64,000 nucleotides of DNA from Pontederia crassipes (lineage: Eukaryota > Streptophyta > Magnoliopsida > Commelinales > Pontederiaceae), in assembly GCA_030549335.1 (NCBI GenBank), contig CM060188.1, positions 18,417,501-18,481,500 of the forward strand, read 5' to 3'. The position numbers and the translations under genes are program-made. The stretch's first letter is position 1. The number at the start of each line of letters is the position of its first letter. The notes under the pieces are model-generated. The model was not told the origin of the DNA, searched no databases, and saw only the letters and a list, made by a program, of their open reading frames with translations. Positions 37,498 through 51,152 of this stretch are shown here, in pieces.

Positions 37498-40400
37498 GAT
37501 AGAAAATAAACTATGCATTTGTTACTTATAGACTTAAACATACATATAGTTTGTTAGTTCGGTTTAGTAATTTTCGTATTCTTTTGTTATATATTATGCC
37601 TGTGATGGTTTTATATTGCCTGTGATGATTTTATATTGCCTGTGTTGCTTTTATATTGCCTGTGATGAATATCAATGCATTTTGAGATGTATTATAAATT
37701 GTATGGCGTGGGAAGGGAAAAAATGAGGTTAGGGCGGGTAAAAAAAATGTGCAAGTAGCGACACCATAGCGTCTCATTGGCATCTCAACGCATGTCGATG
37801 CTAATTTAAATATATCGCACTTAGCGCCATCTTAGTGTCTCATTGACGACAAATGCATGATCATATTTGCGTCAATCTAGCGCCTTACTAGCGCCTACGT
37901 TAGCCACACATGGGCGCCGAAAGAGCGTCTCACGTCTACCACCCCTTGCGCGTCGACTTAGCGACGCGATCCTGCTTCGTGAAGCCGCAAACATCGCATC
38001 TTAATAACGTCGATATAGCGTCAATATGTGGCGCTAGTTGCGTCTCAACATCTTTGACTCTAGTGCGACGCCACTAGCCACCGAGTACCAGTGTCTCATT
38101 TTTGCGGCGCTAGTTAGACGTGAAGGAGACGCTCTTCACAACAGAGACGTAATAGCACCTCCCTAGCGTCTCCAACCTTGAGTCGCTAATTGCCAATTTT
38201 CTTGTAGTGTTATTATTACTTGGATAGTTTAACTTATAATTTAAAATCGATCTTTAAAATTGTAATTTTTACTTAACCTTTGAATTAAAAAAAATTAGAA
38301 AATCACACAAATATATTCCAACTTTATTGCATTTTTAGCTGGACAAAATGGAATGTTTGCACGACGTTGAAAATTATGTGGAGCAGAAAAATTAGGTATG
38401 GACTATTAAATGACAATCCAGTTAATGATTCTCTCAAATTCGAGCTTTCACAAGGTACCATCGAATAGTAGAGTGAAAGCAAAATGAAAGTGGGAGCAGA
38501 ATGATGAACAAAATAATATCATTATGGCAAAAAAAACCTATAAGATATATAATGTATGAACTATAGGATTATCAAGAAAAGTACAATATTGAAATAGAGA
38601 AGACTGTACGACTTCTTTTACAAATGTAATATTTGTAAAATTAAGTAAATTGATAATAATATATCGTGCATAAGTGGAATGATTGTTATATATGTTTAAA
38701 AATATAGCCATTATAAAAGAATAGTCATATTGAAAGCATTTCAACTGGAAATAATCTTGAATAGTTAATTTTCTTCGCTATTGTGTGATGTGGCTGTCAC
38801 AACTTGATGACTTAACGAAATTATTAAGTCGGTCACTGAGATGTCAGCTAATTTTATGAAATTTGATTTTGCTAAAATTAAGTGGACATTGTTTTCAAAG
38901 TTGAAAAAAAAATCTAAGGAAGCAGAATAAGTACATTGTGATACACATTAGAAACATCTTGATCTTATTTAAAAAATAATTAATAATGGGCAATAAGAAG
39001 CACACCATTCTTGTGAGATATTTGACCACGTCAAGGCAAATTATCACGAGGTGAAAAGTTTGGTATATGATACTAGAATGAATGGAGCTAAAAAAGTCCA
39101 AGTTCTTTACGGTCGTTGAAAGATTGTGACGACGGAAATCATGAAGGTAAAGGAATAATCAACTTCAATGAAATGAAGAAATGAGACAAAGGGTATATGG
39201 GGAATAACACTTACCTAAGTACTAATATCGTTAAAATTTATAGATGGAATGTGAGTCACAACTGGTTAGTTGATAAGTCGGATCTCATCTCTGTACTTGT
39301 TCTTCGAAAGAAATTTGTTTGAAGTCAATTTTCATTTTGGATGTGTATCTATCGAAAAGAACCAAAAGATTGGCTTTGGAAAAGTTTATTCTCAAAGATG
39401 ATTTATTTTGTCTTTCTGTGATATAAATGATCAATGAATACGTCTTTTGAACATTATGTGTTCTGAGATTACACACTCAAAAAATTAGAATTTGAAAAAT
39501 TATGAGAATAAATCTAATGCTTAACATATCAGTTGCAAGAATATTGTAGTAAAATGTTGTTTAACCTATACAACATACATGTACAAGAGCATTGCATTGG
39601 AATATTGTTTGATCCAAAATTGATTCGAAAATGTTTCGAATGGAAATATGGTCAAAAGAATTGTTAAATGATTCATTCGGACATTTATGATTCAGTGAGT
39701 GTGGTTACACATGAGAAGACGTAATAGTTCATGACATTCATCAATGTTTATTGAGTTCTCCTTTGTCAATTTTATGATCTCTTAGAAAGAAAAGATAATT
39801 TTTTTGGGTGTACAAGAGATGTAAGATGGAATAGGAGAAAGAATTGGGAAAACCAATTAATTCTGGAACTATTAATAAAAATTTTGGTAAAGAAATTTTT
39901 TGTAGGTAATGAGTAAGTATTGCATTTGAATATGTAGGAACACTATTTTTATTTTCTATGTGCCACAACAAAATACGGTGGTGGAAAGAAATTTTGATTA
40001 GTGCAATAACGTGTATGTTATCCTACTCATGCATGACTCTCAAAAGGAATTTATTATTTAGAGAGAGTTGCATAAAAGAAATTCTCACAAAGTTCACAAA
40101 ATCAATTCCATACAAACTAGTAATGGCAGGAAGCTTGAGTTGAGCCATCTTTGAAGAAGAAATGTAAAATTACATGTATTGATCCAAGTCAGTTTTGAAA
40201 TAAGCTGTACTTTAGGATGGTGACATGTTTGTTTATTGTATGTGTTCAAAGGGTATTGATTCTTTTACAAATAGATTTGTCTAAGCAAGAGTCACGATGC
40301 AACCTTTCAGAAAAAAGAAAATGTGCAGGAATAATAAAAAAAAGGATGATTATCTTTTGTGATATTAAAGTTGACTCTGGAAGAGACATATGGACATAGG

Positions 40401-41568
40401 TCCAATAGTGGAAGAGGAAGTAATAAAAATAAAAAAAATAAACCTTTAGAGGAAATGGAGGAACCCATACACTCCACAAAGTATAATGGAAAATAAGAGG
40501 CCCCCTAATGAAACTCACACATTTGATATATATACATGTGCGAGATGTTCGTATTACACATCGATGTTTTATAAGAGGATTGTATAGATACTATCACAGA
40601 AGTGATGACTTCTGAGAGTTTTGAATCATGACTGGCCAACATGAGAAATTTGGACTGATTTGTCAATGGTGAATGGACGTTGTGACGTGCTGAAAGTGGG
40701 GAAAGCACGTAAGGTAATGAGCATCTGAAAAATGTAACTAATTATTGGTACTATTGAATCGCACAGAAAAATTATTGTCAAGGATTATACTAGTTAGTTG
40801 AAATTGATTTTTAGATAACCTACTCTCCAAAGCTAGTATGCATCGAGAATGATGATCTTAGCAATGGTTTACATATATAAATTTGAAGTTATTCCAATGG
40901 GATTAGCTCACACAATGAAGAATTGAGGAAATAAATATATGAATGCTTGATTATTTCAGGCAGAACATTTTTTTTGGAGAATAAGGTATATTAAAAAATC
41001 ATAATATGGCTTAAAAAATTATAACGGCATTAAAATGTCTACGATGAACATCCAATTTTAATTTCATTGTGAGCAAATTGAACTATTATATGTGCATCAA
41101 AATAGTGGGAGCAAATTTGTGATAATGTTAGTTCATAAACATAAAATTTTGCTCACTGAAAATAATATTACAGGCTCAACAAGATAAATGAAATGTTTAG
41201 CAAAGTATTTAGAAGAATTGGACATGTGCGGAATAAGCTATGTTCTTAAAATTCAAATTACTTGAAATAAGAACCCAAAAACATTGAGTTGGAATCACAA
41301 GAAAATATTGTTGAGATTTAAAATACAGAATAGTATTTCAGTACCTACATCACTTATGATTGGAAAAAACCTAATGAAAAGTCGGCGTCCTAAAAAAGGA
41401 CGAAACTAATGCACAAGAGATGGAAGTTTAATGTATGCAATATTATATACAAGGCTCTCTTTGACTTGTGTAGTAAGTTTGATCGATAAATTTTTAAGAT
41501 AATCTTGGAAAGGCAAAATTAAGAAGTCCTTATAAGGATTATGAAAAATTTAAAGACAAAAGTACAAT

Positions 41569-43719
41569 CACTATAAGAAAATTGACGATTAGCGACGCTC
41601 AGTAGCGTCTTCAAATATGGTGACGCTAAATCGATGCCACTGGCACCGTCATGGCATCCCCGTTGAGTCCCAAATAAGATACGCTACTTGCCTCTCAATA
41701 GCGTCTCATTAGCATGTTCTTAGCGTTTCAGGAAATAGGCGCTAATGAAGGCGTCTTAGAGACGACAGGTAGACGCTATTATTGCGCGTCATAAAGTGAA
41801 AGTGCGCAAGAGAACATAGCGTTGTTCTCGCGTCGACAAGACGTTCGATGCTCGCTATTCGACACTAGAGCCGTCGACTTCGTCGACGCCAGGGAGACAC
41901 TATTGGCATCTCTATAGCGTCGCCTTTTTGAGATGCCAATAGGCATTAGACACGAGTTCGATGCTATTGGGTCGCTAAACCGCTTTAGCGATTCAATAGC
42001 GTCTATATTGCACCACAGTAATTGACTTTTTTTCACACTCGCTTAATCGGGCACATATAGACATATAAATACGCGTATATACTTATACTTATATATAATA
42101 AGTACATATATACATAATATTATCACTTAATCTCACACATATAAACATATGCATACATATATACACTTGGAATACGTATACATATACACGTTATCTATAT
42201 ATGTCTCACACTTGTATAGATGTATACATACATGTATATACTTATAATACATATAGATAAACACATCGTTGTGACTTAATCTCTCACACGTAGACATATA
42301 CATACGCATATATTACATACATACATACATACACACACATATATATATATACATATATATACACACACAATTTTGTTATAGACACATATACATATAGACT
42401 TATAATTTTATATACATACATGAATAATTATATGCATTCCATAATTTTTAGATTGTGGGAAGAGAGTAAAACAACTGAAACGAGGCACAATGCGATGAGA
42501 CGTTATATTGATAAATAAAATTACATACAAATTCAATTTATCAAACTTTTGACTTATACTTATGTTATGAAATTTGAAACTTTATTGTAAGAGGAGAAAG
42601 AAGGCGGTCCCGTAAACTTTCGTGTGGTCTATGAGGCCACGCATAAGAGCCGAAAGACAAACGACTTAGTCACGCCCACTGCTCGTAGGCTTCTAGTAAG
42701 TCTCATGACATGTTCATTTGGTTGATGACGTTAGTGCACTATTTTTTAAATGCACAATGTTTAAATTTTTTAGGATGAGTATAATGCAAAAATGATTAAA
42801 AAGTACGGAGATGATCCGAGTACTCGGCCACCAAGTAATGTTTCTTGGTTGGTTTTACCATGTTTTTAATTTATGTGTTTTTTATTATAATTTATATATT
42901 ATATGATTGTATAATTTTTCTATTTCGCAGAAGACCCTACTGTTTGGGAAGAGGTGGTCGGCACGACACGAGGGGATACTTGCGTGGCCTCGGCACAGCT
43001 GCTCAGATACCTAGAGGATCGGAGGATGTGCAACCGGTCCATATGCTTCGAGCTCATTCGCTGCACCTGATATAACGCCGCTATCACAACAGCTATTGAA
43101 GCAGATATCACGACAGGTGTCGCAGCAGTTGGCTCCGCTATTGTAGATGATTCAGGGATTGATCCCGACGTAGAATTCATCCCCACAAGGTCATGGACTG
43201 AGCACGTCTAGGTCGAACATTCGGAATGATAACAATAACTCCCAAACCTATGGTGTGGGAAGGGAAAAATGTGGCTGGTATGAATAAAAAAATTTGCAAG
43301 TAGCGCCTCCATAGCGTCACATTAGCGTCGTCGAAATAGTTGGCGCTAAGTTAAATATATTGTTAAGCGCCATATTCGCGTCTCATTGAAGACGCAAAAA
43401 CCAACATGTTTGTGTCAGTGCAGCGCCAAAATAGCGTCTACAAATGTTTAATGTTAGCGACTCTTTGGCGCCGGAATAGCGCCTCAGCTTTAGCGCATCT
43501 CTACTGCTCCCAGTCGGACATCACGCGTCTTAATAACATCGAGATAGCGTCAATAAATGACGCTAGTAGCATCTCCATTTTTGTTGGCCACCGATTTCCA
43601 GCGTCCAACAAATACGGCACTAGTTGGACGCCAATGAGACGCTCTACGACACGGGAACGTAATAGCGCCTTCCTTGCGTCGCGATTCTTGTGTCTCTATT
43701 CCTTGATTTTCTTGTAGTG
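41569..43719 (+). mobile_element. CACTA (En/Spm) deletion derivative, ~2.15 kb
   Basis: Ends CACTATAAGAAAATTGACGA and, from the right, CACTACAAGAAAATCAAGGA. A perfect AAT target duplication flanks it (41566-41568, 43720-43722). It shares the gcgtctcattagc subterminal repeats with the element at 33053. It also shares two internal blocks with it: the acgcgtatata/cacatatag microsatellite region and the last exons of the Transposase_24-like gene (about 42.59-43.25 kb, VVYEATHKS-type text and the Gln-rich tail). The 5' half of that gene is missing, so it is an internally deleted relative. Confidence 0.88.
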
Positions 43720-44332
43720 AATTGAAATTGACATACATAAACTAATACATTTGAGACTAAGTAATAAACTAATTGGATGTAAATTTAGATAATAACATTG
43801 TCAACTGAAAATTCACATCAAAGTCATAATTAATATTAGGTGGTGCACTTGTTTCTTAGGATTACAAGAAATATGAATGTGTAGTTGAACACACAAGATG
43901 TGGAATACATTATTGCAACCACCCAAACAATATTGATCTAACATGCTTTGTTATGTAACCTAGATACACTATAATTTTCAAGAAGATATAAGCTTGATGC
44001 GCAGCTGAACAAACAATTACAAAGAAAAGTATATTGAGATCAAGGAACATTATACTTTAATATATTGGAAAGAAAAAGGTGAATTTGCCTAATAAGTGAT
44101 TTATTTATTAATTCTCTTGCACAAAAAAATTAATTGAAATATTCATTAAACACTTTGGTTTAATGGGACTCGAAATATTTGAGTCAACAGAAAGTTTCAT
44201 GAACAATGAATTTCACAGTTGATATTAAATCTTTGTTTAATAAGACTCTAAGATTCAAGAGTCAAGTTGAAGTCTCACGAATAATGAACTTTGGAATAAC
44301 ATCTCTAATAAACAATACATGAATAGTGAGAG

Positions 44333-44605
44333 TGTTGGGTATCGTGACCGCAACGGTCAAGTGAGAGATATTAGTTGTGACCGTTACGGGTGAATGTCGC
44401 GGAACGCGACGTTGACAGACGACCAACATGACATGACGACGAACGTTATAGAAGTAATCTGATATGCCAACGAGCGTAACGCGCGAAATAAACGGGGACA
44501 AATGATATGAAGCCATTGCGCTATAAAAGATTCCAAAGAGTGGAAAGGGATACTTGTCGGAAGTCTCCAAATCATTGTTGTTGTTTTTCTTTGTTACTAT
44601 AGGGA
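44333..44605 (+). repeat. Right-hand LTR-like block of the Copia fossil
   Basis: Begins TGTTGGGTATCGTGACCGC and contains aacgcgcgaaataaacgggg and gcgctataaaag. It aligns with 32392-32640 (aacgtgcgaaataaatggga, gcactataaaag) at clearly reduced identity. Confidence 0.6.
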
Positions 44606-44906
44606 CATGAAAATATTGTCACAGTCCTAATGTGATTAGTACAGGGCTTTCAAAATTTGATAGACTAAAAAGATTTCGAACGATGCCTATTTAACATCAA
44701 TAAAGTAAAACTCGTAACCTAATATAAAATACATATTTAAAAATATAATATAAAACAATAATTATTAGTTAATTAATTATATATATTATAATGTAATGTT
44801 TGTGATATATAATGATATAGAAGAACGCAAGTAATAAAAATAAAAATAATATAAGATATCTCATGTTATCTAATATATTAATATAATACATATATCTAGG
44901 TCGGGA

Positions 44907-45194
44907 CAAGATTCAACTTTTCATAATTCAGATCCAGTGTCCATTAGGTCCTCAAAATATAAGGCATAGCCCCTGACTCGCTTATATACCAAGTTGGGTC
45001 AAAATCTCATCAATTCGGGTAGGTGCGGATTGGAATGGCTAGGATGCCGACAAGATTCAACTTTTCATAATTCAGATCCAATGTCCATTAGGTCCTCAAG
45101 ATATAAGGCATAGCCCTTGACTCGCTTATATACCAAGTTGGATCAAAATCTCATCAATTCGGGCAGGTGCAGATTGGAATGGCTAGGATGTCCT
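44907..45194. repeat. 144-bp tandem duplication
   Basis: Two head-to-tail copies starting caagattcaacttttcataa at 44907 and 45051, differing at only a handful of bases. No coding content was seen. Confidence 0.9.
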
Positions 45195-45300
45195 GGCTTT
45201 TATCCAACCCTAAATAATGTAATTAGAAAAAAGAAGAAAAAAATGGCAAACTACTCTAGGAGCTAAGCATATCCTTTTTTGAGTTTTTCGATAGAGTTTC

Positions 45301-47391
45301 TGTAACAACCGACACACAAAAGAAAAATGAATAAATAAATACAAGTTGAATCAACACGGTCTGTTGGAAAGATAAAACTCAAAATTTATCTTCATAATAA
45401 GATAACAACAGGGGGTAAATGTTATATCAAATTTAATTAAGAGTGGAGGATGATTAGATAAGACAAACCTTTATAAATCTTTATCCCTCTAACCTCTCAA
45501 AATCTCTCTCCCTCTTAATTCCTACGGGTACGCTGCCAACATCCAAAAGGCAAATCGAACAGGATCAAACCATCCAATGCTTCTTGGTGCTGAAATCCAT
45601 AACGAAGTTGCTGATGTTCCTTAATTGGATTTCAGAGGGCCAACCCCAAGGAGAAAGAGAGCAGGCACAAGAGGAACAGGGAGGATACGGCCAGTAGAAA
45701 TTTTTCGACGAATCGAAGAAAGGATTAATCGCGAACAGAGGTGAGTGAATCGAAATCACCTTGCATAACTTAGATAGATATAACCTACCCTCTGATATGA
45801 CCTGATCATGTTCAAAGCATGAATAATATGAAGAGAGAGGCATGAAGAAGAAGATCTTATTTTTCTTGATTTATTGTTTGCATCTGTGTATGTTTGATTG
45901 CATTTAGGAACCTGATTTCTATTGTGTTCTTTCTGCCATGATTTCTATTGTATGATTGGTAGTTAATCTGCAGATTAGTCCTTTTGATATTTACATAGAA
46001 TCTATGGTTTAGGTTAATATAATTTCATTATTTAATAACTTCTCGACTTTCTGAACATTACAGAACCCGACCCGGGTTCACTTGAACTCGGTCCGGGTTC
46101 ATGTTGAAATCCATCGTGAACATTGATCATCACGGCTACGCACGCAGAACCCGACCCGAGTCACCTTGAATCCGACCCGGATTAGTGCACGGCAAACCCT
46201 ATAAACCTCTCGACATTTCTCCTATTCGACCCGGATTCTTCTGAACCCGGCCCGAGTTTGCTCTACTTCTATCCGACATCGTGTAACATTGTTCATGATC
46301 CCAACCCGAGCATCGAACACACTCGGCCCGCATCAAGGCTATGAACCCGACTCGAGTCATCTTTCACCCGGTACGGGTTATAGCAATCCGAATTCTTTGA
46401 TTGTTTTCCTATTGATTTATGATTTTTAATCTGAGTACTACATGTTTCTGCCTTGATCAATCATGATTATGCCCATATTTGCCTCCCCATAGTTCACTTT
46501 TGATTTAAGACGATGTCCTTGATTTTTTTACTCGTTCTCTTGTGATCTATTGCTTTTTATGCCATGATGAAGAATAAAGAATAACAAGTTCCTAAAAGTG
46601 ATTAATAAGTTAAGATGAAAGATAATGAATGGGTTGCTAGTCCAACTCAAGTGTTTCACGATAAGGGTCGCGTCCTTGATCATGGTTTGATCACCCATTG
46701 ACCCGCACAAGGTTGTATCATTTGCTCGACATACCTCAAGAATTAAATGCACCTAAATTTAATTTGATTTCTGATTATGAACCAAGATTAAGAAATATGA
46801 ACGAGACAAACAAGTATAAATATCAAGTCAAGTCATTGGTATTCTCATATTATGATTCTAAGATTATGTGCATCCTTTGATTTTATTGCATTATGATAAC
46901 TAATTATCTCTCTTATGATTATTTACGATGCTCTCATGTTCCACTATTTATCCAAGATAAGTATTCTAGCTTACCGTTGATTTCTCTATTCAAGTTATGC
47001 ATTGTATATTATGTGATTCTCTATACGGGAGGACATTCTTCCCTGTGTCTGATTTCCACAGGACTAGGTCAGTGATGAGGTGGAGTAGGTGTGTTGCGAC
47101 AAGGCTCTGGCGACAAGAAGTCACATGAACCACAGAGCTTATTAGATTTCTTTTTTCTTCCGTATTTATAGATTCATGATGTAAAATTTTATTACATTCC
47201 TTAGAGATGATGTAGTCACTTTTTAGACTTTCACAATTAAAGTTATCATTTTTTTTATTTTCCTATTATTTTTTCTTCCGTTGACATGTCTCGATTCTTG
47301 ATTAATATATGGTTAAAATGATAATCAATATCATAACGTCCGTAACATCTTCAGATTAGTCTTCGCCACATGACGTGGATCGATTTGAGGG
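45301..47391 (+). mobile_element. Older solo LTR related to the chromovirus (~2.1 kb)
   Basis: Starts TGTAACAACCGACACACAAA and ends near ggatcgatttgagggcgtta. The stretch ccctgtgtctgatttccaca / ggactaggtcagtgatgagg (about 47041-47080) and gtcttcgccacatgacgtgg are clear homologues of the chromovirus LTR read on its own strand. Flanks gtttc and gattc are a possible decayed 5-bp duplication. Its terminus has drifted from the usual CA, which suggests greater age. It carries its own palindromic-word array (next entry). Confidence 0.68.
46066..46385. repeat. gacccgggttc-type array inside the older solo LTR
   Basis: Repeated gaacccgacccgggttc, gaactcggtccgggttc and cccgacccgag words, about ten in ~320 bases, with irregular spacing. 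It occupies the LTR position where the chromovirus has its cggtcgaccgat array. Confidence 0.8.
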
Positions 47392-47394
47392 CGT

Positions 47395-50216
47395 TAGAGA
47401 TTCAGGATAATAATTCACCAACATTCTTTTTACATTGGCCTTGAATTCACTCAAACGATGCTCCAAAGATCAATTCCGAGGGGTTGGTGTTGAAGTTTGT
47501 GTTCCAAGTATATTATAATAAAATTTATGATCTGGAAATATAATTCACATATGTAGATTTTAAACACAATCGTGCATAGATTCCTTTCTTCACTGATGTG
47601 AATGAGTTTTCGTGACTCGTGAATAAATTATATATATTTCAAATGCTCATGGCTGTGAAATTAATTCACAACCATGAATTATTCTTTGTGATTTGTAAAC
47701 ACTTGATTTACAAGCATGAAGTTTTTTTCACGTGCAAGATTATATATCTTGATCGATCATACTTGAATTTTGGTTGAATTCATATCTATTCTCGAATTCT
47801 TTTGATCTTGATGCTTGTCCATTAACTTAAATGAGCCACTCGTCTTTAATCAGGTCAATTTGAGATTAAAATTGTAAAGTTTAAATCTCTATTGACTCTA
47901 ATATTATAAAACATGGCAATTCCTTCTAAGGTTTTGAGGAAGGAAATATAAAATTTGAAAAAGGAGAGAACAGAAAAAGAATATAGAAAAATAAAAGTGA
48001 ATAATTATTCATGCTTAGTTGATATTATTAAAAGGAAGGAAAGATAATGAACATTAAGTGATTATTTTATTTAAATAATTTTATCATATATATATATAGT
48101 CATATGTTTAATTTATTAGATAAAAATATAAATAAATATTTTTTATTTCGATTTGAGGATGAAAGAAAAATAAAGTATTGATGAAAAATGGAAGAGAAAA
48201 AGAAATTTTTTTCTTCATTCTCCTTTAACAGAAACTTAATGAAACGAGAAAAACATATTATCTCTTTTTCGTTCCTCTTTTTTACCCTCCATATTATAAA
48301 ATCATATAAACTTTTATAGAATCTAGTAATGATATTATAACTAGACTAACCGGTTCAAATCCAATTAAATAATTTTTCATAAAAATATTATTGTTTACTG
48401 TAAAGAATAAAGAAATCAACATCTCGACTCTTTCACGCCACAACTTACCACAAATAAATCAAGAAAGATTTATAATAACACAGTACTTTTAAATATTTCA
48501 TCAGTAATTTATACTACCTGAGCATATTAAAATCATAATTAAATACACTCATCACCGGTTTATAATAGGTTCAAAATAGTTGCACACCAATTTATCAAGG
48601 AGGTTTAAACATTCACATATTAAAAATTAAATTGGTTCCAAACATTCGTAATTCGTACGGTAATAACCTCAAACTTTAACCACCATGAAAATTTCTTATT
48701 TTTATTTTAAAAGCATAATAAAACATACATGTATTTAAAAGGAATACTGTGTATCTTATCTTTTTATTTATCAGATTAAAATTTCGTAAATGAAAATCGA
48801 TCAAACAACATGCATAAATTTTTAATCGGACAATTAAAAATACACTCCATTAGACAAGTTAATACTTTTTCTTTTGCTTTACTCCAAAAAACACATTCCT
48901 TATTTATTTTGGGGCTTTAGGGGCAAAGAGGATTTTTTTTTGCTTTACCCGGAAAGATAACATTTTTATTTGTGCTTTTTTTTTGTTTTATCCAAAAACT
49001 ATTTTTTGCTTAAACTTAATTTTTTATTAACAAAAAGTAATAAGTAAATTTTTTTCATTTACCCAAAAGAAATTTTTTTCTTTAACAAAAAATTCCTTTA
49101 CCCCAAAAAGTATCTTTTTTTTCTTTTCGCGACATTGTCTTTTTTATTTGAAAACCATTTTTTTAGTTTCTATTCCAAATTTTAGAAATCTCATCTTTTT
49201 AGCTCATAGTTTTTATTATATCTTTATCCAAACAAATCAACATATTTCGGTATTCAATGTTTGATTATTAGGTTAAAAATCTTTGCCCTTTTGACAATCT
49301 CATTGAGCCATAAGAAGCAAGTTATCTTCTTTAGTTAAACCAGAACTTCCAACTAATTTCTAATAAAATGCTTTACAAAGTGCTGTATCCAAACATATTG
49401 ATCCAAACACCACATATGGATCTCTTTTAAAGAAAATATTTATGTTGTAAAAAAAAAAGAAATGTACTTCAACTAGAATTCCAATCTCTTCATTTACAAA
49501 GTGTTTAGAATCCAACACCTCAATGTATAATTTATATCGAAACATAAATCATATTATGGAGTGGAGAAATATGACAATTTTTTCGAACATGGCCCTCGGT
49601 ATTTGGGCCATTTCACCAACCAATTTCTTAAATTCGGTGTACACAGAAACTCAAACTTAAGAGCAATCACGACTGCGTACATTATCGACAAATCTGATTC
49701 GTTTCCTATCGTTTGAAACAGATTCTTTGGCTTTAAGGAGACGTCATGATGGTGACGATTTGGAATTACGCGAACAAATTAAATGCCATAACTCACAACA
49801 AGTTGGGGATGGGCGGAGACCACCACCGTTTTTTTCTCTTCACAAAATATATAATTTGTCACCAAAAGATGGAAAACCCAAATTTACAAATTAATTGTAT
49901 GGATCAAATTTTAATTCTCAGTTCTTTCGTCGCAAATATGAAATTCGACAATTAATTATCAGATTTGGGTTTCTCTTAATCGATGAGAAATGCATGCCTG
50001 CTTAATTATCGATTTCAAATGTGAGACAAAAATTAGAAGCTAAATAGAAGCATCGTGCTCTTGTTATTTGATATGGGATTTAATTTACACATATTGCGGC
50101 TTTTCTTAGAATTATAACCAAAGAGATACAAGAAGAGGCCCTTTTTTTTTTCCTGTGCGAATGCATCTCACACGGGATGCAACCATGGGCTTTAATTAGC
50201 TACACATTAAATTAAC
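47395..50216. other. Gene-free intergenic DNA
   Basis: About 2.8 kb of AT-rich sequence. The part near 48880-49150 is dominated by ttttttgctttaccc-like runs. No exon, RNA gene or clear element end was seen. Confidence 0.45.
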
Positions 50217-50949
50217 TTAGTTGGAGTTCTTGAACGAGTTCTTCCTGGCAGATGCAAGCACCGTCTTGTCCGCAACGATGAAGTAGGCAGCTCCAGCAGC
50301 TGCATCCACAAGCACCATGTATCACCCATTAGCTCGATAATTTGACTAATAGATCTGAGACTTGCATGAACACAGATATGAAGAATTTGCATAGCACCAA
50401 GAACGTACCAGTGGAGATGATGAGGGCTTGTGCTGTGTGATTAAGGTTGTACCTGGCCCAAGGAAGCATCCTAATGCTGGCCAACTACAAATTAACATGC
50501 AGACGTTTAACTATTGTTCGAAACTGAAAAACTTATATATGCATGCCTGATGCTATGCTTATGCACATACATTTAATATATATGCATGCATACATGCATT
50601 GCATGATCATCTAGTCATGAAAGGAAATGCTGCATAGTGTGGACATCTTAGAAAAGAATATAAACTTAGATTACCGTAGGAATAGCAGCTGCAACGGTTG
50701 CAACAACGGCCGCCTTCGCTCCGGCCATTACTCCCTCTGCCGATCAAGTAAAAAAGTTAAAAACATATGCATAAAAAGGTTTATATATTTTCCATGAGGG
50801 CTCTGGTAACTGGACAAGAACATGCAAAGACATAAATTTGAGGAACATCATATAAATGCTGTCCGATGCATAGACATGCATATACCATGAGAGCATCGCT
50901 TGGCGATGGCCATCTTCTGATCCAAAGAAGCCCGAGTCACTGAAGCCAT
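50217..50949 (-). CDS. ENOD93: Early nodulin 93-like protein, copy 1
   Basis: Four exons on the minus strand: 50886-50949, 50675-50736, 50409-50484, 50217-50299. All junctions are GT-AG and in phase; 285 bp, 94 residues. The protein begins MASVTRASLDQKMAIAKRCS, continues EGVMAGAKAAVVATVAAAIP and TLASIRMLPWARYNLNHTA, and ends VLASARKNSFKNSN. This is the whole ENOD93 family fold, of normal length. Two hydrophobic stretches (about residues 24-48 and 66-82) could be membrane segments. Family knowledge: ENOD93 was first found as a nodule transcript, is general in plants, responds to nitrogen in rice, and has been tied to mitochondria and cytochrome c oxidase. A TATA box lies at 51084-51090. It is the first in genomic order of three same-strand tandem copies. 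Confidence 0.93.
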
Positions 50950-51083
50950 CTGAATCTCAGAGTAGGCCTTTTTCAGACACTTGTTAATCTTCCTCTGTTG
51001 TGGAAATGAGCACTGATGAGATGCGTGGGCGATGAGAATTATGGGGATGAAGGATTCATGTGATGCAACCTGCAGGGATCCCC

Positions 51084-51090
51084 TTTTATA
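51084..51090 (-). promoter_or_regulatory. TATA box, ENOD93 copy 1
   Basis: CTTATAAAAGGGG on the minus strand, about 135 bases upstream of the start codon. The same TATAAAAGGGG-type box stands before copy 3, and a slightly longer-T variant before copy 2. Confidence 0.75.
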
Positions 51091-51152
51091 AGGAAGTGGA
51101 GTGGGACGGAGTGGAGTGCGCACTGATGGGATAGAACGAGACTGAGGACAGA

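Larger units (their letters stand above)
33053..38209 (+). mobile_element. CACTA (En/Spm) DNA transposon, ~5.2 kb, non-autonomous
   Basis: Terminal inverted repeats CACTATAAGAAAATTGGCGA (left) and CACTACAAGAAAATTGGCAA (right, other strand) are flanked by a perfect TTA duplication (33050-33052, 38210-38212). Dense subterminal repeats of the gcgtctcattagcgtc type occur in both orientations over roughly 33.07-33.4, 33.7-33.9, 34.26-34.45, 34.94-35.13 and 37.75-38.2 kb. The coding part is a remnant of the Ptta/En/Spm (Transposase_24, TnpA-like) gene. I see no DDE TnpD-type transposase, so the element would depend on one supplied elsewhere. It sits inside the old Copia fossil. Confidence 0.9.
32392..44605 (+). 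mobile_element. Old Copia-type LTR retroelement fossil, split by two CACTA insertions
   Basis: Two diverged direct copies of an LTR-like block (about 32392-32640 and 44333-44605) each hold a TATA-type signal, ctataaaag, near 32560 and 44521. Between them, the unassigned sequence at 38.2-41.6 kb carries decayed Copia-style pol text on the plus strand; the best-preserved part, near 41.2-41.5 kb, recalls the late reverse transcriptase/RNase H region. The interior is interrupted by the CACTA elements at 33053 and 41569. The element is broken many times over, and its LTRs are much more diverged than those of the chromovirus, so it is considerably older. LTR limits are approximate. Confidence 0.6.
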
